Assembly: GCA_002390305.1 (NCBI GenBank)
Contig: DGPE01000009.1
Location: 1 to 10,473, forward strand
DNA length: 10,473 nucleotides
From: Micrococcales bacterium UBA4448
Lineage (GTDB): Bacteria; Actinomycetota; Actinomycetes; Actinomycetales; Microbacteriaceae
Direction: 5' to 3'
Below the pieces are notes generated by a model, which worked only from the letters and a program-made list of their open reading frames with translations, had not been told where the DNA came from and searched no databases. The position numbers and the translations under genes were made by a program. Position 1 is the first letter of the stretch. Every line of letters begins with the position of its first letter. This document shows, one piece after another, positions 1 through 6,729 of this stretch.

Positions 1-116
1 TTGTAGATGTAATCGCAACCTATTACCTCAACAAAGAACTTGGTTGCTTGCTCGATATCTGGCACGTTGAAACCGACGTGGTCGGTGCCCCTTATTCCAG
101 GGATTCCTTTTTGCAT
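1..116 (-). CDS. VOC (glyoxalase/dioxygenase fold) family protein, C-terminus cut by window edge
   Basis: The first 38 codons of a minus-strand gene are visible; the rest lies beyond the left edge. The start of the protein reads MQKGIPGIRGTDHVGFNV and continues PDIEQATKFFVEVIG. This is the first beta-alpha unit of the vicinal oxygen chelate (VOC) fold. His13 in the DHVGFNV strand sits where these proteins normally place their first metal ligand, followed by the usual PDI..A..FF helix and the VIGC turn. Family members are metal-dependent isomerases, lyases, dioxygenases or resistance proteins, so the substrate cannot be named. The ATG ends at 116. A nearby upstream ATG is in another frame and soon meets a stop; no strong ribosome binding site is seen. 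The gene diverges from the E1-E2 operon, so it may share regulation with it and act on a related metabolite (inference). Confidence 0.82.
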   Translation of the reverse strand, partial: MQKGIPGIRGTDHVGFNVPDIEQATKFFVEVIGCDYIY

Positions 117-137
117 GATCTGCCCATCTACTAGCTA

Positions 138-147
138 TTGGATACAA
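138..147. promoter_or_regulatory. Putative operator, site 1 of the VOC/E1 intergenic pair
   Basis: TTGGATACAA differs by one base from the perfect palindrome TTGTATACAA found twice upstream of pckG. The longer string ATTGGATACA (137-146) is exactly inverted at 202-211. The form resembles operators of GntR-family (FadR-like) regulators, but no regulator gene lies in the window, so that link is inferred. It lies about 20 bp upstream of the VOC start codon, where binding would be expected to affect VOC transcription. Confidence 0.45.
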
Positions 148-155
148 ACTACCGA

Positions 156-171
156 CAAAAAGCGCTTTTTG
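156..171. repeat. 16-bp perfect palindrome in the VOC/E1 intergenic region
   Basis: CAAAAAGCGCTTTTTG is a perfect 16-bp palindrome. Its right half is almost repeated directly at 174-183 as CGCTTTTTTG. It lies between the two operator-like sites. It could be a binding site for another regulator, or an intrinsically bent A/T-tract element. A terminator is unlikely between two divergent starts. Confidence 0.4.
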
Positions 172-180
172 CACGCTTTT

Positions 181-209
181 TTGACTCTGTGGTTGTAGTA
201 ATGTATCCA
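181..209 (+). promoter_or_regulatory. Weak candidate promoter for the E1-E2 operon
   Basis: TTGACT at 181-186 is a good -35 match. Seventeen bases later TATCCA (204-209) is a poor -10 match (three of six). If this is the promoter, the -10 region lies inside the operator-like site at 201-210, which would suit repression. The poor -10 keeps confidence low. Confidence 0.3.
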
Positions 210-210
210 A
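201..210. promoter_or_regulatory. Putative operator, site 2 of the VOC/E1 intergenic pair
   Basis: ATGTATCCAA is nearly the reverse complement of site 1; the 10-mer TGTATCCAAT (202-211) is the exact inverse of 137-146. The centre-to-centre distance to site 1 is 63 bp, about six helical turns, placing both sites on the same DNA face. It overlaps the candidate E1 promoter. Confidence 0.45.
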
Positions 211-261
211 TCACGCTAAATTAGTACCAATAGCCAATCAATATTTTTTACGGAGTCATCG

Positions 262-2448
262 ATGACCGAACGCATTCAGCTAGATCCCCTAGAGCCATGG
301 GTGGAGATCAAAACCACCAAGCAGGATTACCAAAACGCCGACCCTAAATTACTCGAGACCATGCTCGGTCAGCTGCACCTAATCAGAGCATTCGAAGAGG
401 CAATTCTTGACATAGCTGGGGAAGGCCTAGTGCACGGCCCCGCTCACTCATCTATCGGTCAAGAAGGTGGAGCAGTAGGCTCCATCGTCGGCATGCGCTC
501 AACCGATGCCATCAACGGATCCCACCGAGGCCATCATCAATTTTTAGCTAAGGCAATTGCCTACGTAGCACCACAACTGGATGTAACCAACCTCGTAACC
601 AGCCAGGTCCAAGAAGTTCTACAAAAGACTGCCGCTGAGATCCTTGGGCTTGCCCAAGGATATTGCAAGGGCCGTGGCGGCTCGATGCACCTGCAGTGGC
701 ATGAAGCCGGAGCACTTGGAACGAACGCGATTGTTGGCGGCGGTGTTCCGCTTGCAGCTGGTAATGCCTGGTCACAGAAGCGAGCCGGAACCACTGATAT
801 GACAACCAGCTACTTCGGAGACGGAGCCGTAAACATTGGCAGCGTGCTTGAGAGCATGAACCTAACCGCAGCATGGGATGTCCCACTGGTGTTTTTCATT
901 GAGAACAACCTTTACGCGGTTTCAACCACTGTTGCCGAGGCAACAAAAGAAGATCGCCTGAGCGGCCGCGGCGTTGGTTTTGGTATTCCTAGCTGGCGCG
1001 TAGACGGAATGGACCCACTTGCCGTTTGGCACGTCATGCAAGAAGTTGAGGAGCATGTTCGCTCTGGCAAGGGTCCGGCGGTTGTTGAAGCAGAGGTCTA
1101 TCGATTCTTCCACCAGAACGGAGCCTTCCCAGGAAGTGCTTTCGGTTATCGCTCGAAGGAAGAAGAAGAGCACTGGAGAAGCCGTGACCCACTGGACAAG
1201 GTTGCAAACGAGATGATCGAACTGGGTTTGATTACTCAGGAACAAGTCGCTGACACCAGGAAGCAAGCAGTTGCCGCAATGGAGCTAGTCGCACTTGAAT
1301 TGCTAGAACCAGATCTTGACGGAAAGCCGGGAGCTAGAAAAATCAAGAGTAACCTCTGGCCAGACTCTGGTTTCGTTGACGTTGGCCTGCGATCGGATCT
1401 TTCAGAGCTTGCCGGAGCCAAGACTCTTGAGCAGGACTCTTTCACAGGAGAAACAACCGACATTCGTTTTGTTGATGCCATAGCCAAAGGCATGGATCGT
1501 CAAATGGAACTTGATGACCGAATCATTATTTTGGGTGAGGATGTTCATCGCCTAAAGGGCGGAACCAACGGTGCAACCAAGGGCCTGCCAGATAAATATG
1601 ACGGCCGCGTACTCGGAACCCCAATTAGCGAGAACGCCTTTGCAGGTCTTGGCGGCGGAATGGCCATGGATGGCAGATTTCGCCCAGTAGTTGAGTTCAT
1701 GTATCCGGACTTTTTGTGGGTTGCGGCCGATCAGGTATTCAACCAAATTGGTAAGGCAAGGCACATGTTCGGCGGTAAGAACTCAGTGCCATTGGTCCTA
1801 AGAACCAAGATTGCAATGGGCTCGGGCTATGGCTCTCAGCACCTAATGGACCCGGCTGCAATCTTTGTGACAGCTCCTGGCTGGCGGATTGTTGCAGCCA
1901 GCAACCCGTTTGACTACATCGGACTGATGAACACTGCATTGAAGATGGACGATCCAGTGCTAATGATTGAGCATGTTGATCTGTATGGTCAGCGAGGAGA
2001 AATTCCAGCAGATGACCTTGACTACCAAATTGAATTTGGTAAAGCCAGACTCGTGCGAGAGGGCAATGACGCAACAGTCATCAGCTATTTGAATATGGTC
2101 AACATCTCGGCCGAGGCTCTCGAGCAGACCGGCATAGATGCAGATTTGATTGACCTGAGATTCTTGGACCGTGCCAGCATCGATTGGGGTGCAATCGAAG
2201 CGAGCATCAAGAAAACCAACAGTGTGGTCATAGTTGAGCAGGGCGTTCAAGGAACAAGCTATGGCGGATGGCTTTCAGACGAGATCCAGCGTCGATTCTT
2301 TGATTACTTGGATCAGCCAGTTCAACGTGTTCACGGTCGGGAGGCTTCTCCCAGCATCTCGAAGGTTCTAGAAAGAGCGTCCATTGCAGGGCTCGAAGAT
2401 GTAGTTGCCGGTCTGAAGCTTCTAAAGGAAGGGTTTGGGCGCAACTAA
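262..2448 (+). CDS. Fused alpha/beta E1 component of a 2-oxoacid or acetoin-type dehydrogenase complex
   Basis: This 728-residue protein joins both halves of a thiamine-diphosphate E1, which are separate subunits in most complexes. It should decarboxylate a 2-oxoacid (or cleave acetoin) and pass the acyl group to the E2 lipoyl arm in the cytoplasm. The alpha half (about 30-340) has SIGQEG (64-69), HRGHH (88-92), GRGGSMH (137-143) and the TPP-binding motif GDG (186-188) to ENN (214-216). The usual alpha-subunit GHSxxD loop is replaced by HQNGAFPGSAFGYR (284-297). A linker of about 55 residues leads to the beta half (about 398-728), with GEDVH (425-429), TPISENAFAG (453-462, Glu457 at the catalytic position), His527 and HGREASPS (691-698). 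The start has GGAG six bases upstream (252-255). The stop overlaps the E2 start. This is not the homodimeric AceE type. The substrate cannot be decided; acetoin and branched-chain 2-oxoacids are candidates. Confidence 0.9.
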   Translation: MTERIQLDPLEPWVEIKTTKQDYQNADPKLLETMLGQLHLIRAFEEAILDIAGEGLVHGPAHSSIGQEGGAVGSIVGMRSTDAINGSHRGHHQFLAKAIAYVAPQLDVTNLVTSQVQEVLQKTAAEILGLAQGYCKGRGGSMHLQWHEAGALGTNAIVGGGVPLAAGNAWSQKRAGTTDMTTSYFGDGAVNIGSVLESMNLTAAWDVPLVFFIENNLYAVSTTVAEATKEDRLSGRGVGFGIPSWRVDGMDPLAVWHVMQEVEEHVRSGKGPAVVEAEVYRFFHQNGAFPGSAFGYRSKEEEEHWRSRDPLDKVANEMIELGLITQEQVADTRKQAVAAMELVALELLEPDLDGKPGARKIKSNLWPDSGFVDVGLRSDLSELAGAKTLEQDSFTGETTDIRFVDAIAKGMDRQMELDDRIIILGEDVHRLKGGTNGATKGLPDKYDGRVLGTPISENAFAGLGGGMAMDGRFRPVVEFMYPDFLWVAADQVFNQIGKARHMFGGKNSVPLVLRTKIAMGSGYGSQHLMDPAAIFVTAPGWRIVAASNPFDYIGLMNTALKMDDPVLMIEHVDLYGQRGEIPADDLDYQIEFGKARLVREGNDATVISYLNMVNISAEALEQTGIDADLIDLRFLDRASIDWGAIEASIKKTNSVVIVEQGVQGTSYGGWLSDEIQRRFFDYLDQPVQRVHGREASPSISKVLERASIAGLEDVVAGLKLLKEGFGRN

Positions 2449-3707
2449 TGGCTACGCAAATCAAACTCCCAGAAGTTGCTGCTGGCGCGACTCATGCTGT
2501 GATCTCGAGCTGGCTGGTAAATGTTGGTGACGCCGTCACTGTCGGCCAGCAATTAGCTGAAATAGAAACCGATAAAGCAGTTGTTGAGCTTTTGGCAGAA
2601 GAAGCCGGCACCATTTTGCAGCTAATTGGTAAACCAGGTGATGAAATGGAGGTTGGCAGCACCATTGCGATGCTTGGAGCTCCGGGTGAAAGCTTGGATA
2701 CCCCCGCCGAAGCACCGGCTGTTGAAGCACCGGTTGTTCAAGATATCCAAGACGCGCCAGCTCCGGTTGCAGCGCCAATAGCTACCCCAACAGAAATTCA
2801 GACACCAGTGCCTGCTCAACAAAGCAGCTCAGGCCGAGTGATGGTCTCTCCGATTGCCAGAAAACTTGCAAAGGAATCTGGCGTGGACATTTCTGGAATC
2901 CAGGGAACTGGTCCCGGTGGAAGAATAGTCAGACGCGATGTGGAAGCAGCCCCAACAACGGCCCCTCAAGCCCAATCTGCTGAAACACCAAGCGCCTCAA
3001 AAGAGCTTGCGAGCCAGGAGTATTCCTCTACCTATTCGACTGTTGGCCACACCTCGATGCGAAAGGCGATTGCCAGAAGGCTTACCGAGAGTAAGAGCAC
3101 TGTCCCACATTTCTACCTAAACGCAGACTGTCATGTTGATGAACTATTGCTTCTTCGTAAGAAGATAAACGAAAGCTCGAACGTCAAGATTTCCGTTAAT
3201 GATCTGGTGGTCAGGGCAGTTGCAGCAGCCTTCCAAGATGTTCCAGAGGCAAATGTTGTCTGGACGCCGGATGCAATGATCCACTACGAATCAGTGGACG
3301 TTTCAATTGCCGTGTCTACCGATGGCGGGCTGCTGACCCCGGTACTTCGCGGTGTTGAGAAGCGAACCCTGAGCAACATTGCAATGACGATCACTGACCT
3401 CGCTGAACGCTCAAGAGCAGGTAAGTTGCGTCAAGACGAACTTGAGGGTGGAAGCTTTGCAATCACCAACCTCGGAATGTTTGGCACCTCTAGCTTCTCG
3501 GCAATCATTAACCCGCCACAGTCGGGCATCTTGGCTGTTGGTGAAGCAAGTCAAAGACCAGTGGTGATCGATGGTGAGATCGCAGTTGCAAGCGTGATGA
3601 GCGTCACATTGTCTGCAGATCACAGGGCTGTCGACGGTGCACTTGCTGCCAAGTGGCTTGCAGCCTTCAAGGCAAGAATTGAGAACCCTCTGACAATGCT
3701 GATTTAG
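2448..3707 (+). CDS. Dihydrolipoamide acyltransferase (E2) of the adjacent E1 complex
   Basis: The 419-residue E2 core enzyme takes the acyl group from E1 on its lipoyl-lysine and transfers it to CoA. Domains in order: one lipoyl domain (about 1-79) with the lipoylation site ETDKA (Lys43); a Pro/Ala-rich flexible linker (about 82-128); a peripheral E3/E1-binding domain (about 131-167, VSPIARKLAKESGV then GTGPGGRIVRRDV); a second linker; and the catalytic domain (about 198-419). The last contains the active-site motif DHRAVDG (391-397; His392 and Asp396) and ends with IENPLTMLI. The ATG overlaps the E1 stop as TAATG, so translation is probably coupled; a purine-rich stretch lies about 14 bases upstream (2424-2433). 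Length and one lipoyl domain are normal for the family. The E3 partner is not in the window and may be encoded elsewhere. Acyl specificity cannot be read from the sequence. Confidence 0.92.
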   Translation: MATQIKLPEVAAGATHAVISSWLVNVGDAVTVGQQLAEIETDKAVVELLAEEAGTILQLIGKPGDEMEVGSTIAMLGAPGESLDTPAEAPAVEAPVVQDIQDAPAPVAAPIATPTEIQTPVPAQQSSSGRVMVSPIARKLAKESGVDISGIQGTGPGGRIVRRDVEAAPTTAPQAQSAETPSASKELASQEYSSTYSTVGHTSMRKAIARRLTESKSTVPHFYLNADCHVDELLLLRKKINESSNVKISVNDLVVRAVAAAFQDVPEANVVWTPDAMIHYESVDVSIAVSTDGGLLTPVLRGVEKRTLSNIAMTITDLAERSRAGKLRQDELEGGSFAITNLGMFGTSSFSAIINPPQSGILAVGEASQRPVVIDGEIAVASVMSVTLSADHRAVDGALAAKWLAAFKARIENPLTMLI

Positions 3708-3720
3708 TTTTTTCCCGTGC

Positions 3721-3769
3721 ATAAAAAAATCCCCCCTAAGGCGGCTACCTTTTGGGGGGATTTTTTTAT
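3721..3769. terminator. Bidirectional rho-independent terminator between E2 and the SDR gene
   Basis: A perfect 16-bp stem pairs ATAAAAAAATCCCCCC (3721-3736) with GGGGGGATTTTTTTAT (3754-3769). The loop has a further AAGG/CCTT pairing inside it (3738-3741 with 3748-3751). The six G-C pairs are followed by a T-run on either strand. It therefore fits termination of both the E2 transcript and the convergent dehydrogenase transcript. It starts 13 bases after the E2 stop and ends 8 bases before the SDR stop. Confidence 0.93.
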
Positions 3770-3777
3770 TTGGTGGG

Positions 3778-4581
3778 CTATTGAATAACCATTCCACCGT
3801 CAATCATAAGAAGCTGACCAGTCATGTAGTCAGACTCCGCACTGGCCAGGAATGCCGCGGTTCCAACGACATCCTCTGGATAGCTGTAACGCTTCATCAA
3901 GATCATGTTCTCGGCAATCGAGTCCATCGACTGTCCTGGCTTCTCAAACATTCCAATCTCGACTAGGTCGCGATCAAGCTGCTCCCACATTTCGGTACGA
4001 ACCACACCTGGCGCGTAACCGTTCACGGTGATGTTGTGAGGCATCAGCGACTTGGCTCCAGCCTTGATTAGACCCAGCACTGCGTGCTTGCTCATCGTGT
4101 AAACGGTTACGTCCACGAAGGCCTCGCGGGAAAGAATAGAACCCACGTTGATGATCTTGTACGGGTATTCCTTTTTGCCTTGTTTGATCATTTGGTTGGC
4201 AGTCTTCTGCATCACGTTTAGCTTGCCCCAGGCGTTTACCCCCATGATGAAGTCATAGTTTGGCTTGGTGATGTCAGGGAAAAATAGTGGCTTGTTGACG
4301 CCGGCGTTGTTGAGCAACAGGTTGATTTCACCAAAGGTGTCAACTGTGTGCTGAACCGCAGCCAGTGCGTCCTCTTCGCTTGTAACATCAATCTTCACGT
4401 AGGTTGCCTTGCCGCCATCGGCGATAATCTCGTCTGCAACTTTCTTGATCCCATCGACGTTTAAGTCACCCAGGCAAACTTCTGCTCCTTGTGCTGCCCA
4501 ATACTTTGCAATCGCTGCGCCCATACCCTGAGCCGCACCGGTAATCAGTGCCTTTCGGCCAGCTAGTCTCTGCTTGTCCAT
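3778..4581 (-). CDS. Short-chain dehydrogenase/reductase, acetoin reductase / 2,3-butanediol dehydrogenase-like
   Basis: This is a 267-residue classical SDR, an NAD(P)(H)-dependent cytoplasmic oxidoreductase. It shows the cofactor motif TGAAQGMG (14-21), Asp39 after the second strand (GDLN, favouring NAD), NNAG (91-94) and the catalytic set Asn116, Ser148, Tyr161 and Lys165 (YTMSK). The C-terminal half, with VNGYAPGVVRTEMW (186-199) and SDYMTGQLLMIDGGMV (250-265), resembles the BudC/ButA group that interconverts acetoin and 2,3-butanediol (or diacetyl). Polyol and sugar-alcohol dehydrogenases are related alternatives. The reading frame stays open 31 codons further upstream. I chose the ATG ending at 4581 because AGGAAGGA precedes it at a proper distance and SDRs begin just before the glycine motif. 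It converges on the E2 gene and lies downstream of pckG on the same strand, 157 bp away, with its own dyad-rich leader. Confidence 0.86.
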   Translation of the reverse strand: MDKQRLAGRKALITGAAQGMGAAIAKYWAAQGAEVCLGDLNVDGIKKVADEIIADGGKATYVKIDVTSEEDALAAVQHTVDTFGEINLLLNNAGVNKPLFFPDITKPNYDFIMGVNAWGKLNVMQKTANQMIKQGKKEYPYKIINVGSILSREAFVDVTVYTMSKHAVLGLIKAGAKSLMPHNITVNGYAPGVVRTEMWEQLDRDLVEIGMFEKPGQSMDSIAENMILMKRYSYPEDVVGTAAFLASAESDYMTGQLLMIDGGMVIQ

Positions 4582-4618
4582 TGGTGTTCCTTCCTCATTG
4601 AAGCGTGCTTTTCTACCC

Positions 4619-4634
4619 GAGTTCGGACGAACTC
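4619..4634. promoter_or_regulatory. Dyad in the SDR leader, possible operator
   Basis: GAGTTCG and CGAACTC form perfect 7-bp arms separated by GA, 38 bp upstream of the SDR start. The pairing extends outward with CCCG/CGGG if one C is bulged (4616-4638). A two-base loop makes an RNA hairpin strained, so a protein-binding site in DNA is at least as likely. No poly-T follows it. Confidence 0.4.
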
Positions 4635-4692
4635 CGGGCGACACTTTAGGCAATAGTGTAAACCCTGACAGCACACTAATCAGTTTTGAGAG

Positions 4693-4713
4693 AACAATTT
4701 TTAGAAAATTGTT
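4693..4713. repeat. AT-rich inverted repeat between pckG and the SDR gene
   Basis: AACAATTTT (4693-4701) and AAAATTGTT (4705-4713) are perfect 9-bp arms around TAG. It lies 25 bp past the pckG stop and about 110 bp upstream of the SDR start. The stem has only one G-C pair and lacks a following T-run, so it is a poor terminator. It could be an operator for the SDR gene or a weak mRNA 3'-end structure. Confidence 0.45.
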
Positions 4714-4738
4714 ACCTAGTTGCTATTCAGCCTCTGAG

Positions 4739-6541
4739 CTAAACCTGGGCGCGCAATCGAGAGTTGAGATTCTCCAGCTCTTCAGTTAACTCGGTGGGTA
4801 AGCGGTCACCAAAACCTTCAAAGAACTCTCCTATTTCTGCAGCCTCCCGCACCCAGGCGCTTCTATCGACGTCCAACAATTCTGCTAGCTGGTCATCGCT
4901 AATCTCTAGCCCCTCTAGGTTCAGGTGTTCTGCCTTTGGAACGAGTCCAATTGGAGTTGGTTTAGATGAGTCACTTCCCTCGAGCTGCCCAACTATCCAC
5001 TGAATTACGCGCATGTTGTCAGCAAAGCCAGGCCACAAGAATTTGCCATCCTGATCTTTTCTAAACCAGTTCACCTGGAAGATTGTGGGCAGTCTGGCGG
5101 GGTCCAATGTCTTTGCAAACGAGAGCCAGTGGGAGAAGTAGTCACCCATGTTGTAGCCGCAGAAAGGAACCATGGCAAAGGGGTCTCTCCTAAGTTTCCC
5201 AATCGGACCTTCAGCAGCAGCAGTCTGTTCGCTGGCGATGGTTGCACCCAGAAAAATGCCGTGTTCCCAGTTCAGTGACCTTAGAGCTAGCGGGACATTT
5301 GATGCCCTGCGGCCACCAAAGATGATGGCATCGACTTCAACGCCTTCTGGCTCGGCCCAGTTATCGCTCAGAGTTGAAACCTGGTCGATTGGGAAGCAGA
5401 ACCGGGAGTTTGGGTGAGCGGCAGGCTTGCCGCTTTCTGGGTCCCACGCTTTTCCTTGCCAATCAGTTAGGTTCGGCGGTGGCTCTTTAGTTAGACCCTC
5501 CCACCAAACATCTCCGTCTTTGGTAGTTGCAACGTTGGTGTAGACAGCGCCCTCGCGAAGCGAGTCGACTGCGGCCTTGTTTGTCGAAAGCCCAGTCCCT
5601 GGAGCCACTCCAAATAAGCCGTTCTCTGGGTTGATCGCCCTCAACTTGCCCTTGGCGTTTGGCGCAAGCCAAACAATGTCGTCGCCCAGGGTCTCGACCT
5701 TCCAGTCTGGAATTTGTGATTGCAGCATGGCCAGGTTGGTCTTGCCGCAGGCTGATGGGAAAGCCGCAGCGATGTGGTACTTCTTTTTCTCTGGTGTGGT
5801 CACTCTGATAAGCAGCATGTGCTCTGCAAGCCAACCCTGGTCTCTAGCCATTACAGAACCAATACGAAGAGCCATTGCTTTTTTACCCAGCAGTGAGTTG
5901 CCACCGTAACCAGATCCATAAGACCAGATTTCTCTGGTTTCAGGGAACTGGACCACGGCGACCTTGTCAGGATTACAGGGCCAGGGGGTGTCTTCTGTCT
6001 TATTGCCATTTTCATCAACCAGCGGCACGCCAACAGAATGAATAGCCGGAACCCAGTCAGCACCGTCGGCAATTTTCTTGACCACTTTGTCTGTGACCCT
6101 TGTCATGACTCGCATCGATGCGACTACATATGGGGAGTCTGTGATCTCGACACCGTATCTTGCAAGCGGTGATCCCACCGGTCCCATGGAAAATGGAATT
6201 ACATACATCTTGCGACCGCGCATGCTGCCGCTAAATTTTTCTTCAAGTTCAGCACGCATTATGTCCGGGGCCACCCAGTTGTTGGTCGGACCAGCATCAG
6301 CTTGGTCTTTCGGGCAAATATAGGTTTTACTCTCAACCCTTGCCACGTCTCGCGGGTCAGTTCGCGCTGCAAAGCTGTTCGGTCTGATCTTTGGGTTCAG
6401 TTTTTGATAGGTGCCGTTGGCAATAAGCAGAGCGTTAATTTTCTGAGCCTCGGCTTCAGATCCGTTGCACCAGATTATTTCATCGGGGTCCGTTAGATCC
6501 GCGATGTCGGTTACCCAACGTTTCAGTGTCGACAGTGACAT
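4739..6541 (-). CDS. pckG: Phosphoenolpyruvate carboxykinase (GTP)
   Basis: This 600-residue enzyme converts oxaloacetate plus GTP to phosphoenolpyruvate, CO2 and GDP, the entry step of gluconeogenesis, in the cytoplasm. It has the GTP-type signature rather than the shorter ATP-type. Visible motifs are RVESKTYICP (68-77), the substrate loop YGSGYGGNSLLGKK (208-221), the P-loop FPSACGKTN (261-269) with the class-specific reactive Cys265, the metal-binding GDDI (286-289), FGGRR (408-412) and VNWFRKD (490-496). Length is normal and no key residue is missing. The ATG ending at 6541 has AGGAAG a few bases upstream. The gene diverges from the DUF1059-like gene across a 255-bp region with two TTGTATACAA palindromes, one overlapping a likely promoter. 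This suggests control by a carbon-responsive repressor (inference). The co-directional SDR gene follows after 157 bp and may have its own promoter. Confidence 0.97.
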   Translation of the reverse strand: MSLSTLKRWVTDIADLTDPDEIIWCNGSEAEAQKINALLIANGTYQKLNPKIRPNSFAARTDPRDVARVESKTYICPKDQADAGPTNNWVAPDIMRAELEEKFSGSMRGRKMYVIPFSMGPVGSPLARYGVEITDSPYVVASMRVMTRVTDKVVKKIADGADWVPAIHSVGVPLVDENGNKTEDTPWPCNPDKVAVVQFPETREIWSYGSGYGGNSLLGKKAMALRIGSVMARDQGWLAEHMLLIRVTTPEKKKYHIAAAFPSACGKTNLAMLQSQIPDWKVETLGDDIVWLAPNAKGKLRAINPENGLFGVAPGTGLSTNKAAVDSLREGAVYTNVATTKDGDVWWEGLTKEPPPNLTDWQGKAWDPESGKPAAHPNSRFCFPIDQVSTLSDNWAEPEGVEVDAIIFGGRRASNVPLALRSLNWEHGIFLGATIASEQTAAAEGPIGKLRRDPFAMVPFCGYNMGDYFSHWLSFAKTLDPARLPTIFQVNWFRKDQDGKFLWPGFADNMRVIQWIVGQLEGSDSSKPTPIGLVPKAEHLNLEGLEISDDQLAELLDVDRSAWVREAAEIGEFFEGFGDRLPTELTEELENLNSRLRAQV

Positions 6542-6566
6542 AGTTTGCTTCCTGATTCAAATGTAT

Positions 6567-6579
6567 ATGGCATTGCCAT
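6567..6579. repeat. 13-bp dyad in the pckG leader
   Basis: ATGGCA and TGCCAT flank a single T, giving a perfect dyad 25 bp upstream of the pckG start codon. Its right part begins a direct repeat: GCCATTTG occurs at 6575-6582 and again at 6589-6596, 14 bp apart. The overlapping ATGTATATGG (6561-6570) weakly resembles the TTGTATACAA sites (six of ten). It could be a second regulator's site or a leader hairpin. Confidence 0.35.
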
Positions 6580-6666
6580 TTGGTTTGTGCCATTTGCTCT
6601 TGTCTGAGCATTTACGGCGATCAGCAGTCGGGTTTCGCACGCTTTATACATCCTTGGGATGCTCTT

Positions 6667-6678
6667 ATTGTATACAAT
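6667..6678. promoter_or_regulatory. Putative operator, pckG-proximal site
   Basis: ATTGTATACAAT is a perfect 12-bp palindrome containing the core TTGTATACAA, a form common among GntR-family operators. It overlaps the -10 of the likely pckG promoter. The regulator's identity is inferred only from the shape of the site. Confidence 0.6.
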
Positions 6679-6696
6679 CGAGCGTGTTTAGTGCAA
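6667..6696 (-). promoter_or_regulatory. Likely pckG promoter
   Basis: On the minus strand, TTGCAC (complement of 6691-6696) and TACAAT (complement of 6667-6672) are separated by 18 bp, and each is close to the sigma-70-type consensus. The -10 lies inside the palindrome at 6667-6678, so a bound regulator would block RNA polymerase. This predicts a leader of about 120 bases. An alternative -10, TATAAA (complement of 6643-6648), lacks a good -35. Confidence 0.5.
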
Positions 6697-6729
6697 ATGA
6701 GGCTCTTTTATCAAGCATTTGTCCCCTAG

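Noticed and set aside
28..210. A 60-codon minus-strand open frame spanning the VOC start and intergenic region
   Set aside because: The VOC frame in the same stretch gives a clear family match (DHVGFNVPDI), while this frame has no recognisable protein and crosses the operator-rich region.
548..1493. Several antisense open frames across the E1 gene, up to 114 codons
   Set aside because: They lie opposite strongly conserved E1 motifs and have arbitrary composition; they are shadows of the coding frame.
4582..4674. N-terminal 31-codon extension of the SDR
   Set aside because: The extension would cover the leader dyad and the ribosome binding site. SDRs start a few residues before the glycine motif, and AGGAAGGA supports the later ATG.
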